DNA of 64,000 bases from Glycomyces artemisiae (GTDB taxonomy: Bacteria > Actinomycetota > Actinomycetes > Mycobacteriales > Micromonosporaceae): positions 62,001-126,000 of the forward strand of contig NZ_PVTJ01000001.1 of assembly GCF_003002955.1 (NCBI RefSeq), in the 5' to 3' direction. The notes under the pieces are model-generated. The model saw only the letters and a program-made list of their open reading frames with translations. It ran no database searches and was not told the DNA's origin. How positions within the stretch are numbered: the stretch's first letter is position 1; each line of letters opens with the position of its first letter. This document shows, piece by piece, positions 8,713 through 16,868 of this stretch. The position numbers and the translations under genes are program-made.

Positions 8713-10074
8713 ATGAGCGCGATCGTGATCGAGAACTCCTTTGTGGCCGCCGTCGACGCCGCGGGCACCGAGTACCCCGCCGGGCACGTCGTCATCGAAG
8801 ACGGGCGCATCACCGAGGTCGGGCCCGGCCCGGCCCGGCACATCGAAGGCGCGCAGCGCATCGACGGCACCGGCTGCCTCGCCACCCCCGGCCTCGTCAA
8901 CACCCATCACCACCTGTACCAGTGGGCCACCAGGGGATACGCCACCGACCACACGCTCTTCGAATGGCTCGTCGACCTCTACCCGGTGTGGGGGCGGCTG
9001 CGCCCCGACCACGTGGCCGCCGCGAACACCGCCGGACTCGCGTGGCTCGCGCTCTCGGGGTGCACCACCGCCGCCGACCACCACTACGTCTACCCCGGCG
9101 GCCAGGCCGCCGAGCTCGTCGACGTGCAGGTCGCGGCCGCCGCCCGCATCGGCGTCAGACTCCAGCTCGCCCGCGGCTCGATGGACCGCGGCGTCTCCGA
9201 CGGCGGCCTGCCGCCCGACCGCATCGTCGAGGACCTCGACGCCGCGCTCGCGGCCACCGCCGAAGCCGTCGACCGCCACCACGACCCCGCCCCGGAGTCC
9301 ATGCTGCGCATCAGCGTCGCGCCGTGCTCGCCGTTCTCGGTCTCCACCGAGCTGCTCCGCGAATCCGCGGCGCTCGCCCGCGACAAGGGCGTGCGCCTCC
9401 ACACGCACCTGTGCGAGACGGTCGACGAGGCCGAGTTCTGCGCGGAAGTCCACGGCTGCGACCCCGTCGAGTACATGGACCGGGTCGGCTGGATCGCCGG
9501 CGACGCCTGGCTGGCGCACGCCGTGCACCTCGACGACCGCGCCCGCGCCCGCCTCGGCGCGGCCGGGACCGGGGTCGCGCACTGCCCGTCCTCCAACGCC
9601 CGCTTGGGGACCGGCCTCGCCGACGTCCCCGGGATGCTCGCCGCGGGCATCCCCGTCGGCCTCGGCGTCGACGGCGCCGCGAGCCAGGAGGCCGGGCACC
9701 TCGGGGAGGAGCTGCGGCAGGCCGTCTACACCGCGAGGCAGCACCACGGCCCGCACGCGATGGACGCCCGCACCGCCCTGCGCCTCGCCACCATCGGCGG
9801 CGCACAGGTGCTGGGCCGTGAGACCGAGATCGGGTCCCTCGAACCCGGCAAGCAGGGCGACGTCGCCCTGTGGGACCTCACCGGCCTCGGCCACGCCGGG
9901 ATCGCCGACCCCGTCACGGCCCTCGTCCTCGGCCCCGCCGCGCCCCTGCGGCTCCTCGCCGTCGCCGGACGGGCCGTCGTCGCCGACGGCGAACTGCGCA
10001 CCGCCGACACCGAGACGCTCGCGAAGGACCTCGCCGCCGCCAGCGCCGACCTCAGGGAGGCACCCGATGCCTGA
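8713..10074 (+). CDS. 8-oxoguanine deaminase (amidohydrolase)
   Basis: A 453-residue metal-dependent amidohydrolase. LVNTHHHLYQ supplies the HxH metal pair; HTHLCET and the region around GLGVDGAASQE provide later ligands. LVNTHHHLYQ and the GVDGAAS motif are those of 8-oxoguanine deaminases, which make urate from 8-oxoguanine; a related guanine or isoxanthopterin deaminase cannot be excluded. It lies between the small and large subunit genes of xanthine dehydrogenase, so both routes to urate are made together. The end overlaps the next start by eight bases. Confidence 0.82.
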   Translation: MSAIVIENSFVAAVDAAGTEYPAGHVVIEDGRITEVGPGPARHIEGAQRIDGTGCLATPGLVNTHHHLYQWATRGYATDHTLFEWLVDLYPVWGRLRPDHVAAANTAGLAWLALSGCTTAADHHYVYPGGQAAELVDVQVAAAARIGVRLQLARGSMDRGVSDGGLPPDRIVEDLDAALAATAEAVDRHHDPAPESMLRISVAPCSPFSVSTELLRESAALARDKGVRLHTHLCETVDEAEFCAEVHGCDPVEYMDRVGWIAGDAWLAHAVHLDDRARARLGAAGTGVAHCPSSNARLGTGLADVPGMLAAGIPVGLGVDGAASQEAGHLGEELRQAVYTARQHHGPHAMDARTALRLATIGGAQVLGRETEIGSLEPGKQGDVALWDLTGLGHAGIADPVTALVLGPAAPLRLLAVAGRAVVADGELRTADTETLAKDLAAASADLREAPDA

Positions 10075-12400
10075 ACCCGCCAAGACTCCGACCCCGCCGC
10101 CCTGGGCAGCCGGCGGGGTCGGGCGAGCACCCGACGGTGAAGCCGCGGAACGAGTCCCGGTCGCCGCCCCCGGCGGGCAGCCGCCCACCCGCGGCGTCCC
10201 GACCGGGCGCGTGCCCGGCGGAGGCGTCGGGGACTCGCCGATCCGCCCCGAAGCCGAGTCGAAGGTCAACGGGGCCTTCGACTACGCCTCCGACCTCGCG
10301 TTCGAGGGGATGCTGTGGGGCCACACGCTCCGCAGCCCCCACCCGCGGGCGCTGATCCGGTCGATCGACACCGCCGCCGCGCTGGCGCTCCCCGGCGTCG
10401 CCGCGGTGCTCACCGCCGCCGACGTCCCCGGGAAGCTCCACTACGGGCTCATCGAGGCCGACCAGCCCGTGCTCGCGCCAGGCGAGGTCAACTACCAGGG
10501 CGAGCCGGTCGCGGTCGTCGCCGCCGAGACCCTCGACCTCGCCCGCCGCGCCGCCGAGCTCGTCGACGTCGCGTACGAGGTCCTCGAACCGCGCTGCGAC
10601 GCAGGCGAAGCGGTCGAGGCGGGGGAGTACTTCCGGTACCAGCCGGTGCGGCTCGGCGAGCCCGTGACCGCCGACGCGGCCGTCGTCATCGCCCGCGAGT
10701 ACGAGGTCGGCATGCAGGACCAGGCGCCGCTCGGCCCCGAGTCCGGCGTGGCCGTCCCCACCGGCGACGGCGGCCTGGTGCTGCACGTCGCGACCCAGTG
10801 GCTCCACTCCGACCTGGAGCAGATCGCGCCGTGCCTCGGCCTCGCGCCCGAGCGGATCCACCTCGCCATGGCCGGGATCGGCGGCGCGTTCGGCGCCCGC
10901 GAGGACCTGTCCGTGCAGGTGCACATGGCGATGCTCGCCCTGCGCACCGGCAGGCCCGTGAAGATGATGTACGACCGGGCCGAGTCGTTCCTCGGCCACG
11001 TCCACCGCCACCCCGCGCGGATGCGCTACGAGCACGGCGCCGACCAGGACGGGCGCCTCGTCTACGTCAAGGCGCACATCGTCCTCGACGGCGGCGCGTA
11101 CGCCTCCACCACCGAAGCGGTCGTCGGCAACGCCGCGTCGCTCGCGGTGGGCCCCTACAAGGTCGGGCACGTCAGCATCGACGCCTGGGGCGCGCGCACC
11201 AACAACCCGCCGTGCGGGGCGATGCGCGGATTCGGCGGCGTGCAGACCTGCTTCGCCTACGAGTCCCAAATGGACGCCATCGCCGACGCGCTCGGCCTCG
11301 ACCCCCTCGAAGTGCGCCGCCGCAACGCCCTCGCCCAAGGCGACAAGCTCGTCAACGGCCAGGTCGTCGACGCCTACGACCCGACCAGGGCCGTTGACGG
11401 ACAGCCGTTCTCGCCGCTGCGCGACCTCCTCGACCGGTTCGCCGACATCCCCGTGCCGCCGATCCCCGCCGGGCGCGACATCGTCGAGCTCCCCGGCGGC
11501 ACCGGCAACACCACCCACGGCGAAGGCGTGCGCCGCGGCGTCGGCTACGGCGTGGGCCTCAAGAACATCTGCTACTCCGAAGGCTTCGACGACTACTCGA
11601 CCGCGCGCGTCCGCCTCGAACTCGACGGCGCGACCGGGGAGCCCGTCGCCTACATCCACACCGCCGCGGCCGAAGTCGGGCAGGGCCACTGGAACCTCCA
11701 GACCCAGATCGCCCGCACCGAGCTCGGCGTCGAACGGGTCGTCCTGCTGCCCAACGACACCAAGGCCGGATCGGCCGGGTCCTCCTCCGCGTCGCGCCAG
11801 TCGTACATGACCGGCGGCGCCGTCAAGGCCGCGTGCGAGGCCGTGCGCGACCTGTGGCAGGGCCGCGACCTCGACGACGGCCCCATCGAGGCGACCCGCG
11901 TGTTCCGCCACCGCGCCACCAAGCCGATGGACCCCGTCACCGGGCAGGGCGACAGCCACGTGCAGCTCGCCCTCTGCGTCCATCGCGCCACAGTGGACGT
12001 CGACGTGGAGCTGGGGCTCGTCAAGGTCGTCGACCTCACCTGCGTCCAGGACGTCGGCAAGGCCCTCAACCCCGTCGCCCTCGAAGGGCAGATCCACGGC
12101 GGCAGCGCGCAGGGGCTCGGCCTCGCCGTCATGGAGGAGATCGTCACCGACGGCGGCCGCGTCAGGAACGCGTCCTTCACCGACTACCTCATCCCCACGA
12201 TCCTCGACACGCCCCCGATGCGCCTGCGCATCGTCGAGAACGCCGACCCCGAAGCGCCCTACGGGCTCCGCGGCGCCGGAGAGCCCCCGACGCTGTCCTC
12301 CACGCCCGCGATCGTCGCCGCCATCAGGGACGCCACCGGCCTGCCGCTCACCCGCGTCCCCGTCAGACCCGAGCACCTCACCGTCCGGAGGCCGTCATGA
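10067..12400 (+). CDS. xdhA: xanthine dehydrogenase molybdenum-binding subunit
   Basis: The catalytic subunit, 777 residues. Molybdopterin contacts are in GGAFGAREDLS, AMRGFGGVQ and AEVGQGHWN, with GSAGSSSASRQ further on, and LRGAGEPPTLS holds the base-catalytic Glu. The first 55-60 residues are a Pro/Gly-rich extension before the usual domain start near ESKVNGAFDY. ATG 10067 has a good GGGAGG at 10055-10060 and overlaps the deaminase stop, so the extension seems real. A GTG near 10212 is an alternative. Oxidises hypoxanthine and xanthine to urate. Confidence 0.92.
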   Translation: MPEPAKTPTPPPWAAGGVGRAPDGEAAERVPVAAPGGQPPTRGVPTGRVPGGGVGDSPIRPEAESKVNGAFDYASDLAFEGMLWGHTLRSPHPRALIRSIDTAAALALPGVAAVLTAADVPGKLHYGLIEADQPVLAPGEVNYQGEPVAVVAAETLDLARRAAELVDVAYEVLEPRCDAGEAVEAGEYFRYQPVRLGEPVTADAAVVIAREYEVGMQDQAPLGPESGVAVPTGDGGLVLHVATQWLHSDLEQIAPCLGLAPERIHLAMAGIGGAFGAREDLSVQVHMAMLALRTGRPVKMMYDRAESFLGHVHRHPARMRYEHGADQDGRLVYVKAHIVLDGGAYASTTEAVVGNAASLAVGPYKVGHVSIDAWGARTNNPPCGAMRGFGGVQTCFAYESQMDAIADALGLDPLEVRRRNALAQGDKLVNGQVVDAYDPTRAVDGQPFSPLRDLLDRFADIPVPPIPAGRDIVELPGGTGNTTHGEGVRRGVGYGVGLKNICYSEGFDDYSTARVRLELDGATGEPVAYIHTAAAEVGQGHWNLQTQIARTELGVERVVLLPNDTKAGSAGSSSASRQSYMTGGAVKAACEAVRDLWQGRDLDDGPIEATRVFRHRATKPMDPVTGQGDSHVQLALCVHRATVDVDVELGLVKVVDLTCVQDVGKALNPVALEGQIHGGSAQGLGLAVMEEIVTDGGRVRNASFTDYLIPTILDTPPMRLRIVENADPEAPYGLRGAGEPPTLSSTPAIVAAIRDATGLPLTRVPVRPEHLTVRRPS

Positions 12401-13416
12401 ACACCATCGCCGCCGTGCTGCGCGCCTGGATGCGCGAAGGCCGCCCCTTCGCGCTCGCGTCCCTCATCGGGACCACCGGATCCTCGCCGCGCCCGCTCGG
12501 CACCGCGCTCGCCGTCGACGGCCAGGGAGCGGCCGTCGGCGGCGTCTCCGGCGGCTGCGTCGAAGCCGCCGTGTACCTCCGCTGCCAGGAGGTCCTCGAC
12601 ACCGGCACGCCCGCGGTCGAGTCCTTCGGGTACAGCGACGACGACGCCGTCGCCGTGGGCCTCACCTGCGGCGGCACCATGGACGTCCTCATCGTCCGCG
12701 TCGCACCCGACGACACCGCCATCGGCGCCGCGCTCGACGCGATCCTCGGCGGCGAACCGGTCACCCTGGTCCGCGCCGCCGAAGGGCCCCGCCTCGGCCA
12801 GGCCGTCGCCATCACCGCGGACGGCTTCAGCGGACCGCTCGAACTCGGCGGCCCCGACCTGCCCGCCGCCTCCGGGCGCACCGGCGAGTTCGCCGTCGAA
12901 GTCCACACGCCGCCGCCGCGGCTGCTCGTCTACGGCGCCGTCGACTTCGCCGGTCCGCTCGTCAGGATCGCCAAGCTGCTCGGCTACCGCGTCACCGTCT
13001 GCGACGCCCGCCCCGTCTTCGCCACCGCGATCCGCTTCCCCGAAGCCGACGACGTCGTGGTCGACTGGCCGCACCGCCACTTCGACAAGGCGGCCGCCGA
13101 CGCCGACACCGCGGTGTGCGTCCTCACCCACGACGAGAAGTTCGACACCCCCCTCCTCGAACGCGCCCTCGTCTCCGACGCCGGGTACATCGGCGCCATG
13201 GGCTCGCGCGCCACCCACCGCGACCGCCTCGCGCGCCTGCGCGACACCGGCGTCCCCGAGACGGCGCTCGCCCGCCTCAGATCCCCGATCGGCCTCGACC
13301 TCAACGGCCGCACCACCGAGGAGACCGCACTCTCGATCCTCGCCGAGATCACCGCCGTCAGGAACGGCGCCGCCGCGGGCTACCTCACCGAAGCCCAGGG
13401 CCCCATCCACCACTGA
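12397..13416 (+). CDS. XdhC-family molybdenum cofactor maturation factor
   Basis: A 339-residue protein of the XdhC/CoxI family, which binds, sulfurates and inserts the cofactor into xanthine dehydrogenase and is not part of the mature enzyme. It begins with the XdhC/CoxI domain (LIGTTGSSPRPLGTALAV, then GGVSGGCVEAAV with its Cys) and ends with a Rossmann-like domain (LLVYGAVDFAGPLVRIAKLL, then YIGAMGSRATHRDRL). The ATG overlaps the xdhA stop. Together with the MobA-like gene it forms the maturation route for this enzyme. The shared name XdhC should not be confused with the 2Fe-2S subunit. Confidence 0.9.
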   Translation: MNTIAAVLRAWMREGRPFALASLIGTTGSSPRPLGTALAVDGQGAAVGGVSGGCVEAAVYLRCQEVLDTGTPAVESFGYSDDDAVAVGLTCGGTMDVLIVRVAPDDTAIGAALDAILGGEPVTLVRAAEGPRLGQAVAITADGFSGPLELGGPDLPAASGRTGEFAVEVHTPPPRLLVYGAVDFAGPLVRIAKLLGYRVTVCDARPVFATAIRFPEADDVVVDWPHRHFDKAAADADTAVCVLTHDEKFDTPLLERALVSDAGYIGAMGSRATHRDRLARLRDTGVPETALARLRSPIGLDLNGRTTEETALSILAEITAVRNGAAAGYLTEAQGPIHH

Positions 13417-13508
13417 CCCGCTGCACCCGCGAGCCCGCGGCGCCGCGGACCCACCGACAGCCCGAGCGGACCGGCCACCGAGCCCCGCGCGAACCGAAGG
13501 AGCCGACG

Positions 13509-13916
13509 ATGGTCCACATGTTCCTCAACGGAGGCGGCATGAAAGGCGGCAACCTCCACCACCTCATCGGCGGCGCGCCGTTCCTCGGGCCGGCCACGAC
13601 CCTGCCGATCTACCGGCTCCACTCGGTCCCCCTCGACGGCGTCGCCGACGACCACCCCGCCCTCCAGGCGGCACCCCCCGGAACCGGCGCCGCCATCACC
13701 GGCGAGCTCTACGACATCGACCTGCTCGTCCTCCGCACCTCCCTGCTCCCGGCCGAACCGCCGGACCTCGAACTCGGCATCGTGGGCCTCGCCGACGGCG
13801 CCGAAGCCCTCGGCATGCGCCTGCGCGACGACTGCGCCGGCCTCCCCGGCCTGACCGACATCACCGCCCACGGCTCCTGGCGCGCCTACAAGGCGACGAA
13901 AGCCGAATCCCGATGA
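13509..13916 (+). CDS. gamma-glutamylcyclotransferase-fold protein (allophanate hydrolase C-terminal type)
   Basis: A 135-residue protein starting MVHMFLNGGGMKGGNLHHL and containing GAPFLGPATTLPIYRL and GELYDIDLLVLRTSLLPAEP. These features match the stand-alone version of the C-terminal domain of allophanate hydrolase, which has a cyclotransferase fold. Its reaction is not established to my knowledge. Its place between the XDH maturation gene and allantoinase suggests a function in ureide nitrogen release. ATG 13509 follows AAGGAG at 13497-13502. The 92-base gap before it and 88-base gap after it hold no gene. Confidence 0.72.
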   Translation: MVHMFLNGGGMKGGNLHHLIGGAPFLGPATTLPIYRLHSVPLDGVADDHPALQAAPPGTGAAITGELYDIDLLVLRTSLLPAEPPDLELGIVGLADGAEALGMRLRDDCAGLPGLTDITAHGSWRAYKATKAESR

Positions 13917-14004
13917 GCCCCTTCGACACTCCCGAGGGCCCCGACAACCGCGGCCGCCCCCGCCCCACCTCCTCCTCGTCACCACTCCTGCACCTGGAGT
14001 CACC

Positions 14005-15357
14005 ATGATGGCCGACCCCTCCGACATTTCCGGGCCCGTCGTCTACGACCTGGTGCTCCGCTCCCTGCGGACCGTCCTCCCCGACGGCGAGCGGCCCGCC
14101 GCCGTCGCCGTCGCGGGCGAGCGGATCGCCGTCGTCGGCGACTACGCGGAACCGATCCCCGCGCGCCGCACCGAAGACCTCCGCGACCTCGCGCTCCTCC
14201 CCGGGCTCGTCGACACCCACGTCCACGTCAACGAACCCGGCCGCACCGAATGGGAGGGCTTCGCGACCGCCACCCGCGCCGCCGCCGCGGGCGGCGTCAC
14301 CACCCTCGTCGACATGCCGCTCAACAGCCTCCCGCCCGTCGTCGACACCGCCGCGCTCACCGCCAAGCGCGCCGCCGCCAAGGGCCGCACCTGGGTCGAC
14401 GTCGGCTTCTGGGGCGGCGCCGTCCCCGGCAACGAGACCGAGCGCAAAGCGCTCCACGACGCGGGCGTCTTCGGCTTCAAATGCTTCACGGCCCCTTCAG
14501 GAGTCGACGAGTTCCCGCCGCTCGACCGGGAGGGCCTGCGCCGCGCCTGCGCCGCGGTCGCCGCCCTCGGCACCGTCCTCATCGTCCACGCCGAGAACCC
14601 CGCCTGCCTCCACGACACCGCTACTGCCACCGCCTTCGCGGACTTCCTCGCCACCCGCCCGCCCGAAGCCGAGACCGACGCGATCCGCGACGTCATCGAC
14701 GCCGCGAAGGCCACCGGCGCGCGCGTCCACATCCTCCACCTCTCCGCCGCGGAAGCCCTCGAACCCATCCGCCGCGCCCGAAGCGACGGCGTCGACATCA
14801 CCGCCGAGACCTGCCCCCACTACCTGGCCCTCACCGCCGAGCAGATCCCCGACGGCGCCACCGCCTTCAAATGCTGCCCGCCCATCCGCGGCGCCGCCAA
14901 CCGCGACGCCCTCTGGGACGGCCTCGCCCGCGGCGGCATCGACTTCGTCGTCTCCGACCACTCGCCCAGCCCCCAGGCCATGAAGACCGGCGACTTCGCC
15001 ACCTCCTGGGGCGGCATCGCCTCCCTCCAGCTCGGACTCCCCGTCCTCTGGACCGAGGCCCGCACCCGCGGGCACGGCCTCGCCGACCTCGCCGCCTGGA
15101 CCTCCCGCGGCCCCGCCGACTTCGCGCGCCTGCACCGCAAAGGCCGCATCGCCGCTGGAGCGGACGCCGACCTCGTCGCCTTCGACCCCGAGCGCGAATG
15201 GACCGTCCGCGCCGCAGACCTCCACCACCGCCACCCCGTCACCCCCTACGACGGCCGCCGCCTCACCGGCAGCGTCACCGCCACCTGGCTGCGCGGCAAG
15301 CGCATCGACACCGCGGCCGCCCCGCGCGGCCGCCTACTGCGAAGGAGCCCGCGATGA
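14005..15357 (+). CDS. allB: allantoinase
   Basis: Opens the hydantoin ring of allantoin to give allantoate. 450 residues, amidohydrolase superfamily. DTHVHVNEPGRTEWEGF is the allantoinase metal site with the HxH pair; GFKCFTAPSGVDEFP holds the bridging Lys; HILHLSAAEA and VSDHSPSP give later ligands. Two adjacent ATG codons (14005 and 14008) are possible starts, with GGAG at 13995-13998 fitting either. It overlaps allantoicase by four bases (ATGA), so the two ureide enzymes are translationally coupled. Confidence 0.93.
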   Translation: MMADPSDISGPVVYDLVLRSLRTVLPDGERPAAVAVAGERIAVVGDYAEPIPARRTEDLRDLALLPGLVDTHVHVNEPGRTEWEGFATATRAAAAGGVTTLVDMPLNSLPPVVDTAALTAKRAAAKGRTWVDVGFWGGAVPGNETERKALHDAGVFGFKCFTAPSGVDEFPPLDREGLRRACAAVAALGTVLIVHAENPACLHDTATATAFADFLATRPPEAETDAIRDVIDAAKATGARVHILHLSAAEALEPIRRARSDGVDITAETCPHYLALTAEQIPDGATAFKCCPPIRGAANRDALWDGLARGGIDFVVSDHSPSPQAMKTGDFATSWGGIASLQLGLPVLWTEARTRGHGLADLAAWTSRGPADFARLHRKGRIAAGADADLVAFDPEREWTVRAADLHHRHPVTPYDGRRLTGSVTATWLRGKRIDTAAAPRGRLLRRSPR

Positions 15358-16364
15358 CCGACACCGCGCCCGCGCCCGGACCCCGCGCCGCCTGGAGCCT
15401 CCCCGACCTCGCCGCCCGCGCCCTCGGCGGCGCCGTCCTCGCCGCCAACGACGAGTCCTTCGCCGAGAAGGAGAACCTCATCCGCCCCTACCCCGTCGTC
15501 CACGCCGCGCACACCTTCGGCGCCAAGGGCCAGGTCTACGACGGCTGGGAGACGCGCCGCCGCCGCGACGACGGCCACGACTGGGCCCTCATCCGGCTCG
15601 GCGTCCCCGGCGTCATCAGCGCCGTCGCCGTCGACACCGCCTACTTCACCGGCAACTACCCGCCCCGCGTCTCCGTCGACGCCTGCCGCGCCGACGGCCA
15701 CCCCGCCGTCGCCGACCTCCTCAAGGCCGACTGGCGGACCATCGTCCCGGTCTCGGACGCCAAGGGCGACAGCCGGAACGAATACGAGGTCGCCGACCCC
15801 GCCCGCTACACGCACGTGCGCCTCAACCTGCACCCCGACGGCGGCGTCGCGCGCCTGCGCGTCCACGGCACGCCCGTGCCCGACCCCGCCGGCTTCGCCG
15901 ACCTCCCCTTGGACCTCGCCGCGCTCGCCAACGGCGCCGCCGTCACGGGAGCGTCGAACGCCTTCTACTCCAACCCGACCGGCGCGATCATGCCCGGACT
16001 CGCCGCCAGCCAGGCCGACGGCTGGGAGACCGCCCGCCGCCGCACCCCCGGACACGAATGGCTCGACGTGCGCCTCGCCGGGCGCGGTATCGTGCGCATC
16101 GCCGAACTCGACACCACCCACCTCAAGCACAACGCGCCCGGCTGGGCCTCGATCGACGCCCGCGACGGCGCCGACACGTTCCCGCTCCTCGAACGCACCG
16201 CCCTCCAGCCCGACACGCCCCACCGGTTCGTCCTCCCCGGCGACCGGCCCGCGACCGCCGTGCGGCTCAACATCTTCCCCGACGGCGGCATGGCCCGCCT
16301 CCGCCTCTACGGCCGCCTCACCCCTGAAGCCCTCCGCGACCTCGAAACCCGGTTCCGCTCCTGA
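15354..16364 (+). CDS. alc: allantoicase
   Basis: Splits allantoate to ureidoglycolate and urea. 336 residues made of two similar jelly-roll halves: the pattern YDGWETRRRRDDGHDW near residue 62 recurs as DGWETARRRTPGHEW near 222, and TAYFTGNYPP pairs with TTHLKHNAPG. This internal repeat is diagnostic of the family. Coupled to allantoinase through ATGA. No ureidoglycolate lyase, ureidoglycolate dehydrogenase or urease gene follows in the window, so the pathway must be finished by genes elsewhere. Confidence 0.93.
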   Translation: MTDTAPAPGPRAAWSLPDLAARALGGAVLAANDESFAEKENLIRPYPVVHAAHTFGAKGQVYDGWETRRRRDDGHDWALIRLGVPGVISAVAVDTAYFTGNYPPRVSVDACRADGHPAVADLLKADWRTIVPVSDAKGDSRNEYEVADPARYTHVRLNLHPDGGVARLRVHGTPVPDPAGFADLPLDLAALANGAAVTGASNAFYSNPTGAIMPGLAASQADGWETARRRTPGHEWLDVRLAGRGIVRIAELDTTHLKHNAPGWASIDARDGADTFPLLERTALQPDTPHRFVLPGDRPATAVRLNIFPDGGMARLRLYGRLTPEALRDLETRFRS

Positions 16365-16387
16365 ACTCCCGGCGATATCCTCCCCGC

Positions 16388-16747
16388 ATGGCACACCAGT
16401 CACCCGCGGACGGGCACAGCAGCGCCGACGACTTCTTCCGCACCGAGATCCGCACCGGCCGCATCGAACGCGCCGAAGTCTTCGCCAAGGCCCGCAAGCC
16501 CGCCTACAAGCTCTGGATCGACTTCGGCGACCTCGGCGTCAAGCGCTCCAGCGCCCAGATCACCGCCCGCTACACGCCCGAGGAGCTCGTCGGGCGCACC
16601 GTCGTCGCCGTCACCAACTTCCCGCCCCGCCAGATCGCCGACTTCATGTCCGAAGTCCTCGTCCTCGGCGTGCCCGTGGACGGCACCGACGAAGTCGTCC
16701 TCCTCGCCCCCGACGCCGACGTGCCCATCGGCGCCCGCATCTCCTGA
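16388..16747 (+). CDS. csaA: CsaA-like tRNA-binding (OB-fold) protein
   Basis: A 119-residue protein of the CsaA family: a single EMAP/tRNA-binding OB fold, proposed in Bacillus to act as a protein-export chaperone. Features are DDFFRTEIRTGRIERAEVF at the N-terminus, KPAYKLWIDFGDLGVKRSSAQIT, and VVAVTNFPPRQIADFMSEVLVLG. Length matches the family. It follows allantoicase after 23 bases on the same strand and may be read from the same transcript, but its function has no obvious tie to purines. Confidence 0.88.
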   Translation: MAHQSPADGHSSADDFFRTEIRTGRIERAEVFAKARKPAYKLWIDFGDLGVKRSSAQITARYTPEELVGRTVVAVTNFPPRQIADFMSEVLVLGVPVDGTDEVVLLAPDADVPIGARIS

Positions 16748-16868
16748 ACCCGGTTCACCCGCATTTCCCCTTTGGACCCGCAACCCCCAACCCTGCGGCA
16801 GCGTTCTCCCTGTACAGGCATGACGCAACCGGGCCCCGACTGCCCGGCGACCCCTCAGGGAGACCGCG

